Assembly: GCA_016708905.1 (NCBI GenBank) | Contig: JADJEV010000002.1 | Coordinates: 62,001 to 126,000, forward strand | Reading direction: 5' to 3' | Origin: Candidatus Methylophosphatis roskildensis | GTDB taxonomy: Bacteria; Pseudomonadota; Gammaproteobacteria; Burkholderiales; Rhodocyclaceae | Length of the DNA stretch: 64,000 bases | Shown: one piece after another, positions 17,838 through 26,744 of the stretch | How positions within the stretch are numbered: position 1 is the stretch's first letter | How the letters are laid out: each line of letters begins with the position of its first letter | Notes under the pieces: generated by a model | Told to the model about the DNA's origin: nothing | Seen by the model: only the letters and a program-made list of their open reading frames with translations | Databases searched by the model: none | Translations under genes and position numbers: made by a program

Positions 17838-19361
17838 TCAGAAGGTCTTCAGATACTCGACGAGCGCGGCCTTCTCGTCGTCCGCTATCTCGGTGCCATA
17901 AGCCTTGCCCTCGTGGCCGGCATTGCCGTTGCCGGGCAGGGCGGTGTCGAAGCGGAAGTAGTGCCGTCCGCCCTCCTCGCAGACATCGCTGACGAAGCCC
18001 AGCTTGCGCTGATCGAAGACGTCGTAGCCGCGGCAGAATGCCTTCGGTCGCTTCGCGCTCGGTTCGAGCAGGTCGCGCAGGCTCGGCACCGACCCGTTAT
18101 GCAGATAGGGGGCGCGCAGCCAGATGCCATCGAGCGGCATGTTGGCGTAACCGAAGGTCTTGCGGAAGCCCTGGAACCGCCATGGATAGCCGGCATACAC
18201 CGAGCCGAGGTTCTGCGCGAGTTCCGGCGTGAACGAATCGAGCCGACGGCGATCGGTGCCGATGCGTTCGATCGGCACGACGTGGCCGACCTGCGGGCCC
18301 GCGAAGTCCTGACCGCTGGCGCCGTGGCAGGCGGCACAATATTCGGCGTAGACCGGCGCGCCCTTTTGCGCCAGCACCCGGTCGATCGGATAGGGGTACT
18401 TCGGCGGCGCGACATCGAGCAGCCATTCCTCCAGCCGCCCGATCGCCCGCAAGTCTATGGTGGGCGGTGTCGTGCCGGTACCAAAGGCGGCATTCTTGTT
18501 GCGCTCCTCCGATTTGGTGTTGTTGCCGTCCCAATGCAACTGCATCGGCTGGCCATCGTCTCGCTGTTTGCGCTTGCGCTGCTGCCAGATCGACGGAAAA
18601 TCCGCCGTGCCGATGCTCTCGCGCGGTGAGAGCTTGTCCGACGGAAAGTTGAACAGCGCCTTCGAGGGATTGAAAGTGTCGACGCGGCCGGGCCCCCATT
18701 CCGGCTGTTCAAGCGACCAGGCGAAGCGTTCGCGCAGCATCAGCAGGCGCTCTCGCATCAGGGCGATGGCGACCGGATAGACGAGGTAGCGATCGAGCAT
18801 GCCGAGCCTGCCGGCCTGTCGATCGATCTCCGGAACGATATGGTCGGCACTGAACTTCGCGTCGCCCGCGCACTGGAAGAAGAAATTTTCGAATGCCATC
18901 AGGTTCAGCGTGTGCGCGGGCATGCCCATGTAGACGCGCGGCACCGAGTCGGGGGTATCGCGTACCGTGCCGGCGTGGCAGGCCGCGCAGTTGAGGAACA
19001 CGCGATCGAGGCCGAGGTTGCGCCGCATCGACATCCCGACCGGCAGCACCTTTCCGGGTTCGTAGATCAAGCCGAGCGAGGCGTAGCCCTCGCCGGGCAG
19101 GTATTTGCCGCAGACTTTCGGCAGCACCTGCCAGATCCAGAACGGAAACCCGGAGACGCGCTCACCGCCGGTCGAGCCGTACTTGAAGTGTTCTTCGATA
19201 CCGTCGTAAGTCACCGGACGATCGACCAGGAAACGCGACCCGACCGAAATGCCCAGCGCGATTGGCACCAGTAACAGCATCAGCAGGATGACGAAGCGGC
19301 GCCGCCAACGCGCCGTGTCGGCACTGGCTTCTCTCGGGCTGTCGGCTCCCTTGTCGGACAC
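17838..19361 (-). CDS. membrane-anchored di-haem c-type cytochrome, RoxA/peroxidase-like (507 aa)
   Basis: Paralogue of the downstream 491-residue cytochrome. A signal anchor (about residues 23-42) precedes a periplasmic region with CAACH at 125-129 and CAACH at 342-346. The DGIWLRAPYLHNGSVPSLRDLL motif and the ending DDEKAALVEYLKTF are shared with its neighbour. The GTG at 19361 is chosen because GGGAGA stands six bases before it. The open frame continues upstream to 19583 over the end of the preceding gene, without support. Gap to the next gene is 29 bp. Confidence 0.87.
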   Translation of the reverse strand: MSDKGADSPREASADTARWRRRFVILLMLLLVPIALGISVGSRFLVDRPVTYDGIEEHFKYGSTGGERVSGFPFWIWQVLPKVCGKYLPGEGYASLGLIYEPGKVLPVGMSMRRNLGLDRVFLNCAACHAGTVRDTPDSVPRVYMGMPAHTLNLMAFENFFFQCAGDAKFSADHIVPEIDRQAGRLGMLDRYLVYPVAIALMRERLLMLRERFAWSLEQPEWGPGRVDTFNPSKALFNFPSDKLSPRESIGTADFPSIWQQRKRKQRDDGQPMQLHWDGNNTKSEERNKNAAFGTGTTPPTIDLRAIGRLEEWLLDVAPPKYPYPIDRVLAQKGAPVYAEYCAACHGASGQDFAGPQVGHVVPIERIGTDRRRLDSFTPELAQNLGSVYAGYPWRFQGFRKTFGYANMPLDGIWLRAPYLHNGSVPSLRDLLEPSAKRPKAFCRGYDVFDQRKLGFVSDVCEEGGRHYFRFDTALPGNGNAGHEGKAYGTEIADDEKAALVEYLKTF

Positions 19362-19390
19362 GATGATCTCCCGCTGTCCTCGTTGTCTCG

Positions 19391-21457
19391 CTAGTGCGAT
19401 TCCGGCCGGCAGGCGGCCAGCGCTTCGTAGGGCAGGTCGAGCCGCACCTTGGCGCCGGCGAGTGGTGCGATGTAGGCGCGCATTCGTGCGAGGTCGTCGC
19501 GTGGTGGCGGCGGAACGGCGGCGCCGTTGGCGAGCGGCGGCGGCATCGGTACCCGGGACCGCGCCTCGGGCGCCTGCTCCCACATCGCGAGGCGATAGGC
19601 GATGCGTTCGGCACAGCGCGCCAGGTTGCGGCTTAGCTCGTCCGCGCCACCGCGCAGGAAGCCCGGCGGTGACTCCTCCCGCGTGTCATGACAGGTGGCG
19701 CAGTGTCGAACGAAGGTCCGCAGCGGGGCCGGCAGGTCGCCGGTCGATCCGGCCGCGTCGATATCCAGCACGGGTTGCACGCCAGGCAGCGGACCGTCAC
19801 AGCAACTGGGCGGCGTCGCAATCCCGAGCTGCGTAAAGAGCGCGCGCATCAACGCGCCGCGTCGAAGTGGCGCATCGCCGAACGCGTCGCTCTCGCCGAG
19901 GCGCGTCTGGCGAGCGATTTCGCCGACGGCCTGTTCGAGCACCGGCGTATCGTCGGCGAGATGCAGGTCGACCTCGGCGGCAGGCTGCATGTCGCCGCGC
20001 CAGTGCAGCAATACGCGTTCGACTGCGGTCGCGTCAGGCAGACGAACCGGTGGTCCGTCGTACGACCACGTTCGCGGCGCTTGGCCTGGCCGGCCGACAG
20101 CAGGCGCCAGATCGAGCGCTTGCGCCAGCGTGGAACCCGAAACCGAGATCGCCGAGATGTCACCTGACGTGTACCCGCCCTCACCCCTGGCCAGCCGAAT
20201 CTCGAATTGCAACGATCGGCTGCCGGATTCGGCAACTGCGCAGCGCAAGGCGTCGGTTCGTGTGGATCGGTCGGCCCGGCAGGTCGCGCGAACGGTACGG
20301 CGTGATGCCCCGGTGCGAAGTTGTTGCAGCCTGCGGTCGATCGCGTGGATATCCGACGGCGCCAGGAATTCGGCGACGCCACGAGCATAGAGGGCGACGT
20401 CGGCTTCGTCAGCGGCACGCCAGCGACCCAGAGGCGCGCGAGGCTGCAGCGGATCGAAAGCCGGTCTGACCTCGGCGGTTCGCAGCAGCGCGGCATTGTC
20501 GCGAAAGTCGATGCGATCGACCGGGAAGATCGCGAGTGGATCGCGGTTGGGAACATTCGGGTCGACTATCGGCAGTCCGGCCGGCCAGCGTTTCTCCCCG
20601 GCGCGGCGCAGCGGGGCGAGCAGCCTGTCGCGGTACGCGGCCGTCGTTGCGTCGACCACGGTGTCGGCGCCGAGCCGGTACTTGATCGCGGCAAGCGTCG
20701 CCTGAACCCGGCATTCGATCGCGTCGGACTGCGCGCAGCCGTCACGCCAGATGCGCTGTGTCAGATCCAGCCGGCTGGCGCGTGCGACAGCATTGTCGAT
20801 GGCATTGGGCTCGTCGATGCTGCGCACGGCCGGGACGCCATGGAACTGGCTGCTCACGCGCCGCAGTTGCGCCGCAACGCGCAGGTTGGCGTTGGTCTCG
20901 TCCCAGCCCGGACGAGAAAATATCGGCGCGCCATCATGGTGGCACGATAGACAGACGATTCGGCGAGCATGGAAAACGCGCGCCGCACCCCCCGCCCGAT
21001 AGTCCTTGACCACCTGGAACTCGAAGCGACCGGCTGCCTCGTTATAGCTGATCACCTCGAGCAGACCGGCCTTTTCGTGATAGCCGATATACAGGCGGTC
21101 CTTGAGCAATGGCGCGCCGGGTTTCGGCTCCCCGACGACGGCCGCCACGACCCGCGGGTAGCGGTAGGCCTCGGACACCGAAGCGTTACGTTGCAGCGAA
21201 CGACCGAGCGGGATCAGCACGGAGCGAACGCCTGCATGACCGAGCATGTCCGGGCCGACCTCGCGGCGCACGCGCTCCATCAGTGCCGTAAAGGGAAATG
21301 GCACTCGCCGGAGCCCGTCGGCGTCGGTCGTCAGATGATCGAACAGCGAGCGGCCAGCCGTCGGCAGATCCGGCGACTGCGCGCTCGCCGGCTGGACCGG
21401 GAACAGGCTCGCGAGCAACACCAGGATGCGGAGCGGGGTCTGCAGGATGGCGCTCAT
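19391..21457 (-). CDS. large periplasmic c-type cytochrome (688 aa)
   Basis: Signal peptide MSAILQTPLRILVLLASLFPVQPASA, cleaved before QSPDLP. Two haem motifs, CLSCH at 169-173 and CATCH at 586-590, lie far apart and are separated by a long region without a recognised domain. Downstream of the second motif is a cytochrome c-like tail with MPPPLANGA, a possible methionine ligand region. It is not obviously a paralogue of the 491/507-residue pair, but it sits in the same gene train, 29 bp before the 507-residue gene. Function unknown; periplasmic electron transfer or oxidation is inferred. Confidence 0.8.
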   Translation of the reverse strand: MSAILQTPLRILVLLASLFPVQPASAQSPDLPTAGRSLFDHLTTDADGLRRVPFPFTALMERVRREVGPDMLGHAGVRSVLIPLGRSLQRNASVSEAYRYPRVVAAVVGEPKPGAPLLKDRLYIGYHEKAGLLEVISYNEAAGRFEFQVVKDYRAGGAARVFHARRIVCLSCHHDGAPIFSRPGWDETNANLRVAAQLRRVSSQFHGVPAVRSIDEPNAIDNAVARASRLDLTQRIWRDGCAQSDAIECRVQATLAAIKYRLGADTVVDATTAAYRDRLLAPLRRAGEKRWPAGLPIVDPNVPNRDPLAIFPVDRIDFRDNAALLRTAEVRPAFDPLQPRAPLGRWRAADEADVALYARGVAEFLAPSDIHAIDRRLQQLRTGASRRTVRATCRADRSTRTDALRCAVAESGSRSLQFEIRLARGEGGYTSGDISAISVSGSTLAQALDLAPAVGRPGQAPRTWSYDGPPVRLPDATAVERVLLHWRGDMQPAAEVDLHLADDTPVLEQAVGEIARQTRLGESDAFGDAPLRRGALMRALFTQLGIATPPSCCDGPLPGVQPVLDIDAAGSTGDLPAPLRTFVRHCATCHDTREESPPGFLRGGADELSRNLARCAERIAYRLAMWEQAPEARSRVPMPPPLANGAAVPPPPRDDLARMRAYIAPLAGAKVRLDLPYEALAACRPESH

Positions 21458-21496
21458 GATGAGTGTTCTCGCGATGGCGCCTGGCGCAGAATGCGC

Positions 21497-22393
21497 TCAT
21501 CCGGCTTGCGCCACGATGCGCTGCTGGGTGCCGGTCCAGCAGTCCTGCGCGACCACGCCGGTCTTCTCGAAACCCGGGCCATCGCGTTCGGCGATTTCCT
21601 TGTTGTAGAGGACGAAATTGAGGGCGAAGGAACGCCCGAGGTAGGCACGGCCGAGATAGAAGCCGGGCCGCACCATGCGGATCTCGTCGCGCACCTGGAA
21701 GCCGCGCCGCCCGGCCAGCATGTCGGGCATCTCGCGATAGCCGGGCAGGTCGTCCGTAAAGGCGTAATCGATGATGATCGACTCGCGCCGGCCGTCGAGC
21801 AGACTCTGGCCGCAGTAGAGTTTGGCCGGAAACATCAGCCACTGCTCCTTGCCATCGACGCTGATCTTCGGAATCTGCGAGAGATCGCCTTCGATCAGCG
21901 GCTGGTCGCCGAGCCGGATCTTCTGCAGCAGCGCGATGTCTTCAATGCGGTTGCGCAGCACACCCTCGCCGCGATAGAAGACCTTGCCCTTCCACAGCGT
22001 CTCGCCGATGAAATCGAGTTTCTTTCCGCCGACTTCGACCGCCAGCGACTTGAGACCGCCTCCGGCGATCTCGGACAGTCGCAGCTTGCCGCTGCCGCCC
22101 TTCGGAAAGAACAGATCGCCCTCGAACGCACCATCGGGTATCGGCCCAGCGGTCAGGCGCGCATAGATCTGGTCGACCTGCTCCTGGTCCAGCAGCGCGA
22201 TGTTCTTTGGCGTGATCCGGCTGAGATCCGCGGCGGCAAGCGGGAAACGGTATTCGATCGCGGCGAAATCGGGCTTCTGCGCGTAACCCTCGCCGTACGG
22301 CGCGAACTTTACGTCGGGCGGCGTACTGTCGATGCGATTGCAGCCCGCCAGTGACAGCATCGCGAATAGCGGGGCGAGGATCAGTTTTCTCAT
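21497..22393 (-). CDS. lipoprotein of unknown function (298 aa)
   Basis: The N-terminus MRKLILAPLFAMLSLAGCNR has a lipobox LAGC with the acylated cysteine at 18, so this is an envelope lipoprotein. The mature protein is mostly predicted beta structure. I recognise no domain. Features visible are a conserved-looking LPGYREMPDMLAGRRGFQVRDEIRMV segment and a C-terminal KTGVVAQDCWTG. It lies 15 bp after the 853-residue cytochrome and 39 bp before the 688-residue one, suggesting a partner or scaffold for these cytochromes. Confidence 0.72.
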   Translation of the reverse strand: MRKLILAPLFAMLSLAGCNRIDSTPPDVKFAPYGEGYAQKPDFAAIEYRFPLAAADLSRITPKNIALLDQEQVDQIYARLTAGPIPDGAFEGDLFFPKGGSGKLRLSEIAGGGLKSLAVEVGGKKLDFIGETLWKGKVFYRGEGVLRNRIEDIALLQKIRLGDQPLIEGDLSQIPKISVDGKEQWLMFPAKLYCGQSLLDGRRESIIIDYAFTDDLPGYREMPDMLAGRRGFQVRDEIRMVRPGFYLGRAYLGRSFALNFVLYNKEIAERDGPGFEKTGVVAQDCWTGTQQRIVAQAG

Positions 22394-22408
22394 CGTCGGA
22401 TCTCCTCG

Positions 22409-24970
22409 TCAGAGTGTCGCGAGAAATGCGGTCAGCGCCTTCTTGTCGTCGGGCGGCAGCCCTTCGCCGAAGCGGTGACCACCATTTTCGACATCTTCAC
22501 GACACGAGGTGTAGAACTCGCTCGCCAGATATGGGCGGCGTGCGATCGCCTTGGCGAACGAGCGGGGATTCTTCTTCACCTCTTCGGCGATGGTCTTGAA
22601 GTCGGCGCTCAAGCGTTTGGCGTCATCCGCACCGAAACGCCGGGTCAGATCCGCCGCGAGCTCCTGTGGCGCGGTCTTCGAGCGCACCAGATCGACGATG
22701 AACGGCTTGTGCTGGAAGCTGCCGACACGACCCGCGGTGAGCTGTCGCCCATCCACCTCGAGCGGGATCACCAGTTCGAGACCGAGCACCTGCCGTTGCG
22801 CGTCACCGTCCCACAGTCGCGGACCGACGCGAAGCGTGACCGGCTCGTTGATCACGGTGACGCGGCGCCCCCGCTTGTCGGGATTGAGCAGTTCGTCCAT
22901 AGACAGCTTGTAGAGGCGGAAGCGGCCGTCCACGCTCGGGTCGGTCTCGAAGCAGGCCGGTTGCTGCTCGGCCGGCAGGAGCTTGTTGTTGGGGTCGACA
23001 TAGCGCGGACGTTGGCCGTAGAAATCGTTCGCCTTGTTGTGCGGCTTGCCGCACAGCTCGGGTCCGATCGCGTTGTTGTGCATGAAGGGAGCATGGGCCC
23101 AGAGATTGAGCAGCGATATGTTGCGGTAATAGCTGCGGCCGCCGTCGGACGGCTCCTTGAGATTCGCATCGCGCTCGCGCGAGCGCAGCGTCTCGGAACC
23201 GTATTGCTCGAACACGTGACCGCTCATGTGGTTCGAGTGGAGCGATCGGCAAGGCTCCGTTCCGACCTCAGAGACCTTGGTTGCGCGGTCGTTGCCCAGC
23301 CAGTCTTCGCGCAGTCCGGTGGTGTCCAATACCTTGCGGAAATCGAGCCCGGTCTGCTTGCCGTCGATGGCGGCAGCCTGGCTCGAATGGCAACGCGCGC
23401 AGTTCTCGCCGAAGAGCTTCTCGCCGCGCGCCACCGCACCACGGCCGAACTCGCTTTCCAGATCAACGACCAGATCCGGCAGTGCGTATCGCGCCTGTGG
23501 ATCGGTCTTGCGCAATTCGTTCTCGCGCGCCACAGACAGATCGGTAACGTGGGCCTCCTTGGAGAGGAAGAAGGCCAGGATGTTCGGCAGGCGGTCCTCG
23601 ATCGCGCGAAAATTCGGACAATCGCGCCGGCACTGGCCAATGTCGAACGGGGTTTGCCCGAAGCCGCGCTGCTGCGGATCGATCTGACGCAGATCGGAGA
23701 AATGATTGACCCAGCATTGCTCGGAGCACGATCCGATGTTGAAGTAGACACGCTGGATCGCCTCGAGCACGCCGATCGAATCCTCGCCGCCCTTGAGGAC
23801 GTGATGCACCGTCTCCCTGGCCTCGGACCAGCGCCAGCATTTGTTGTTGCGACCCGGCTCGCACCAGCACTCAGCTTCGTTGCTGGTGCCCGAGCAAGAA
23901 TCGGTCTTGCGCCACTTGCGCACCGATTCGTTGGGGAAGGTCGGACGCTGGGCGATGTTGATCAGCGCGTTGATCGTTCCCGGGTTGTTGACCTGATCGC
24001 TCGCAATCGCCGAGGTGTCCGAGGTGCCCGGACGAGCATGGGCGAACATCTGCCATTCGAGGCTGTTGCTCGCCATGCCGGAGACCATGATCTCGGAAAA
24101 GCGCGAGTACTGGTTTCCGATCAGCGCCTTGATGTTTTCCCACTTCGGATTCGCCGGATCGGCAGGCGGGTTGAGCGGATCGAAGGAGATATGGCAGGAT
24201 CCGCAGGAGGTTCCGATCAGAAACGGCGGTTCGACCGAGCCGTCGAGCAGTCGGCTGAGCTGCGCTTCACCGTCGCTGCCCTTGTCGCCCAGCCGGCTGT
24301 TGTATCCCTGCCAGGTGGCGAGGCTGCCGTTGAGCTTGAGCCATGCGTCCCGGTTGAATTTCGGATTGGGAAACTTGCGGATTCCGAGCGCACCGGCCGA
24401 GGTGCCGAACTTCAGGTCGCACGCCGATTGACGCTGATCGCCCTTCTTCGCGTGGGGATCGTTCGGGTCCAGCGGCGCGTCCTTGAAGTCACAGGCCGGA
24501 TCGCGGTAACCGGTCTTGCCGACGTGATTGAGCAGGTTCTGGTCGCCCGGACACCAGTCGAAGCCGTAGGTTTCTTCGGGGCTCTTCGCCGGGCAGTTGG
24601 GCGAGCCTGGCGTACAACATCCGGGATCGTTGGTCGCCCCCCAGGCGCGGAAGCGATCACCGCGTTCGTCCGAACGCAGTACGCGAAACCAGTCGATCAG
24701 AACACCTACGCGTTGCTGGAAGACATAGGTATGGAAGCGGTCGTTGCCGGCTGTCGCCTTGTACCAGATTTCTCGCCCGGCGCGTTCCGACGGCGACAGG
24801 CCGGCCTCGCCGGCGATGAAGTCCGGGTCCGCATAGTTCGAAACGGGCGGCGCGGACTCGGTGGTGGCCGGGGTCTCGCTCACCGGCGCTGGCTGCCCGG
24901 GCGTGCCGACCGCCAGCGTAACCGCCGCGCTGGCGGCGAGCAATGCTGCGACGAGAGAAAGCGCTTTCAT
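22409..24970 (-). CDS. large cysteine-rich di-haem cytochrome, RoxA-like (853 aa)
   Basis: First gene of the train. Signal peptide MKALSLVAALLAASAAVTLA. Haem motifs CGSCH (256-260) and CARCH (524-528). I count 22 cysteines; 18 lie outside the haem motifs, in pairs such as GCCTPGSPNC, SCSEQC and CRRDC, suggesting several disulphides. SLLNLWAHAPFMHNNAIGPE corresponds to the aromatic/histidine segment of RoxA-type enzymes. The C-terminus LPPDDKKALTAFLATL matches the ends of the 491 and 507 proteins. AAGGAG stands six bases before the ATG. Probably a periplasmic oxidase or peroxidase. Confidence 0.86.
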   Translation of the reverse strand: MKALSLVAALLAASAAVTLAVGTPGQPAPVSETPATTESAPPVSNYADPDFIAGEAGLSPSERAGREIWYKATAGNDRFHTYVFQQRVGVLIDWFRVLRSDERGDRFRAWGATNDPGCCTPGSPNCPAKSPEETYGFDWCPGDQNLLNHVGKTGYRDPACDFKDAPLDPNDPHAKKGDQRQSACDLKFGTSAGALGIRKFPNPKFNRDAWLKLNGSLATWQGYNSRLGDKGSDGEAQLSRLLDGSVEPPFLIGTSCGSCHISFDPLNPPADPANPKWENIKALIGNQYSRFSEIMVSGMASNSLEWQMFAHARPGTSDTSAIASDQVNNPGTINALINIAQRPTFPNESVRKWRKTDSCSGTSNEAECWCEPGRNNKCWRWSEARETVHHVLKGGEDSIGVLEAIQRVYFNIGSCSEQCWVNHFSDLRQIDPQQRGFGQTPFDIGQCRRDCPNFRAIEDRLPNILAFFLSKEAHVTDLSVARENELRKTDPQARYALPDLVVDLESEFGRGAVARGEKLFGENCARCHSSQAAAIDGKQTGLDFRKVLDTTGLREDWLGNDRATKVSEVGTEPCRSLHSNHMSGHVFEQYGSETLRSRERDANLKEPSDGGRSYYRNISLLNLWAHAPFMHNNAIGPELCGKPHNKANDFYGQRPRYVDPNNKLLPAEQQPACFETDPSVDGRFRLYKLSMDELLNPDKRGRRVTVINEPVTLRVGPRLWDGDAQRQVLGLELVIPLEVDGRQLTAGRVGSFQHKPFIVDLVRSKTAPQELAADLTRRFGADDAKRLSADFKTIAEEVKKNPRSFAKAIARRPYLASEFYTSCREDVENGGHRFGEGLPPDDKKALTAFLATL

Positions 24971-25119
24971 GTGTCTCTCCTTGCAGGGGCAGGAAACTTG
25001 CGGTTCTGTTCGCCTGGGGTTCTGATTGGCCAGACGCTCGCGCCTGTGCGGCGCACATCCCGGGCGATCGATTGCTGTTCGGCGTGGCGTGCCCGCCTCG
25101 ACCCGAGGTGACGATGTTC

Positions 25120-25148
25120 TTTATAGCGATGGCGGCGGCCGACGTAAA
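25120..25148 (-). promoter_or_regulatory. candidate sigma-70 promoter of the cytochrome/TIR gene train
   Basis: On the minus strand TTTACG (25148-25143) and TATAAA (25125-25120) are separated by 17 bases. They match the -35 and -10 consensus at 4 and 5 of 6 positions. The leader to the ATG at 24970 would be about 140 nt. No other good -10 box was seen in the 247-bp spacer. Confidence 0.45.
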
Positions 25149-25179
25149 TCAGACGCTTGGCAGAACGCGGCGGGATGGG

Positions 25180-25197
25180 CTAGGCCGAAAAGCCTAG
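25180..25197. terminator. hairpin downstream of sco
   Basis: CTAGGC, a six-base loop and GCCTAG form a perfect 6-bp stem 20 bp past the sco stop. There is no long U-run, so termination is uncertain. GGATGGGC occurs on both sides of it. Confidence 0.35.
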
Positions 25198-25217
25198 ACG
25201 GATGGGCAGGCGCGGGG

Positions 25218-25805
25218 CTATTTTCCCGCCAGCAGCAGGCGGATGTCCGCTGCGACGATCGCGGGCTTCTCGCCGTGTTTCACGAACAGCCGCAGGCGGC
25301 CCTGTGGATCGAACACGTAGGTGCCGGCAGTATGGTCGATGGTGTAAGAGGTGGGTGTGCTGCCCGGATGCTTTTCGTAGAAGACCTTGAAGTCCTTTGC
25401 TACCTGCTGCGTGGCAGGCAGGTCGCCATAGAGGCCGAGAAACGACGGGTGAAACTGCGGCACATACTGCGCCAGCATCGCCGGTGTGTCGCGCTCCGGA
25501 TCGACCGTGACGAACAGCACCTTGACCCGACTGGCATCGGATCCAAGCTGTTTCATCACCTCCGACATGGCGGTCATGCTGGTGGGACAGACGTCGGGAC
25601 ACTGCGTGTATCCGAAGAACATCGCCACGACGCTGCCGCGGAAATCTGCAAGCGTGCGCGCCTTGCCGTTGTGATCGGTCAGGCGGAAGTCCTTGCCGAA
25701 ATCCGCACCCGTGATGTCGGTGCTGGCGAACGTCACGGCGCGCTCGCCACAAGCGGTGGCGGTCAGTGCAACCAGCAGCACGAGCAGGAGCCGGCGCAAA
25801 GGCAT
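25218..25805 (-). CDS. SCO1/SenC copper chaperone lipoprotein
   Basis: A 195-residue lipoprotein (LTATAC, Cys19) with a thioredoxin fold that delivers copper to the CuA centre of subunit II. Copper ligands C69 and C73 are in GYTQCPDVCPTS. The conserved histidine is in SYTIDHTAGTYV near the C-terminus. It is the last gene of the surf1-ctaA-ctaB-sco operon, and its ATG overlaps the ctaB stop. Confidence 0.93.
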   Translation of the reverse strand: MPLRRLLLVLLVALTATACGERAVTFASTDITGADFGKDFRLTDHNGKARTLADFRGSVVAMFFGYTQCPDVCPTSMTAMSEVMKQLGSDASRVKVLFVTVDPERDTPAMLAQYVPQFHPSFLGLYGDLPATQQVAKDFKVFYEKHPGSTPTSYTIDHTAGTYVFDPQGRLRLFVKHGEKPAIVAADIRLLLAGK

Positions 25806-26704
25806 CAGGACTTCAGGTAGTGGTCGACCAGCAGGGCGGCAAACAGCGCACTGAGGTAGACGATCGAGTAGCGAAAGGTCCGGCGGGCAAGGTCGTCGCT
25901 GTAGCGGGTATACAGTCGAATAGCATAACCCAGGAAGACACCCCCGAGCGCCAGGGCGCTGCCCAGATAAAGCCAGCCGCTCATGCGCGTGGCGAACGGC
26001 AGCAGCGAAACGCCCAGAAGGATCAGCGTGTACAGCAGCACGTGGAGGCGCGTGTATTCGGGGCCATGCGTGACCGGAAGCATCGGCAGGCCGGCGCGCG
26101 CATATTCCTTGGTTCGATACAGTGCGAGCGCCCAGAAGTGCGGTGGTGTCCAGGCGAAGATGATCAGAAACAGGATCAGCGCGTCGTGTGAGATCTCGCC
26201 GGTGACTGCCGCCCAGCCGAGAACCGGCGGCATCGCGCCGGAAGCGCCGCCGATGACGATGTTCTGGGGCGTCATCGGCTTGAGCAGCACGGTATAGACG
26301 ACGGCATAGCCGATGAAAGTGGCGAAGGTCAGCCACATGGTGAGCGGGTTGACCAGCTCGTGCAGGATCAATAGCCCGAGTCCGCCGACGACGGCGGAGA
26401 ACACCAGCGTCGGCCGTGTTCCGATTTCGCCGCGGGCAGTGGGACGCGCGCGCGTTCGGGCCATCACCGCATCGACCGTGCGTTCGACCAGGCAATTGAT
26501 GGCCGCTGCCGCACCGGCAACCAGCGCGATCCCCACCGTCGCGGCGAACACCGTTGCCATCGGCGGCAAGCCCTCGGGAACCGCCAGAAACATGCCGATC
26601 ACCGCGCAGAACACAATCAGCGTATTGACACGCGGCTTGGTCAAGGCAAGGTATTGCTGCAGGCGCAGCGGCAAGGGACGTTGTTCGAACGAAAGGGCTT
26701 TCAT
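25805..26704 (-). CDS. ctaB: protohaem IX farnesyltransferase (haem O synthase)
   Basis: A 299-residue inner-membrane prenyltransferase that converts haem B to haem O. Signatures: KPRVNTLIVFCAVIGMF at the N-terminus, the first Asp-rich site NCLVERTVDAVMARTRARP, and YTVLLKPMTPQNIVIGGASGA. Typical length and about eight to nine helices. Follows ctaA by 40 bp and is coupled to sco. Confidence 0.96.
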   Translation of the reverse strand: MKALSFEQRPLPLRLQQYLALTKPRVNTLIVFCAVIGMFLAVPEGLPPMATVFAATVGIALVAGAAAAINCLVERTVDAVMARTRARPTARGEIGTRPTLVFSAVVGGLGLLILHELVNPLTMWLTFATFIGYAVVYTVLLKPMTPQNIVIGGASGAMPPVLGWAAVTGEISHDALILFLIIFAWTPPHFWALALYRTKEYARAGLPMLPVTHGPEYTRLHVLLYTLILLGVSLLPFATRMSGWLYLGSALALGGVFLGYAIRLYTRYSDDLARRTFRYSIVYLSALFAALLVDHYLKS

Positions 26705-26744
26705 CGCGGGCTCTCGGGAAGGGTCTTCGGATGCAATGCCAACG

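Noticed and set aside
22475..25111. 878-codon plus-strand open frame opposite the 853-residue cytochrome
   Set aside because: Sequence has no domain and is a GC-driven shadow. The opposite strand has haem motifs, signal peptide and a good ribosome-binding site.
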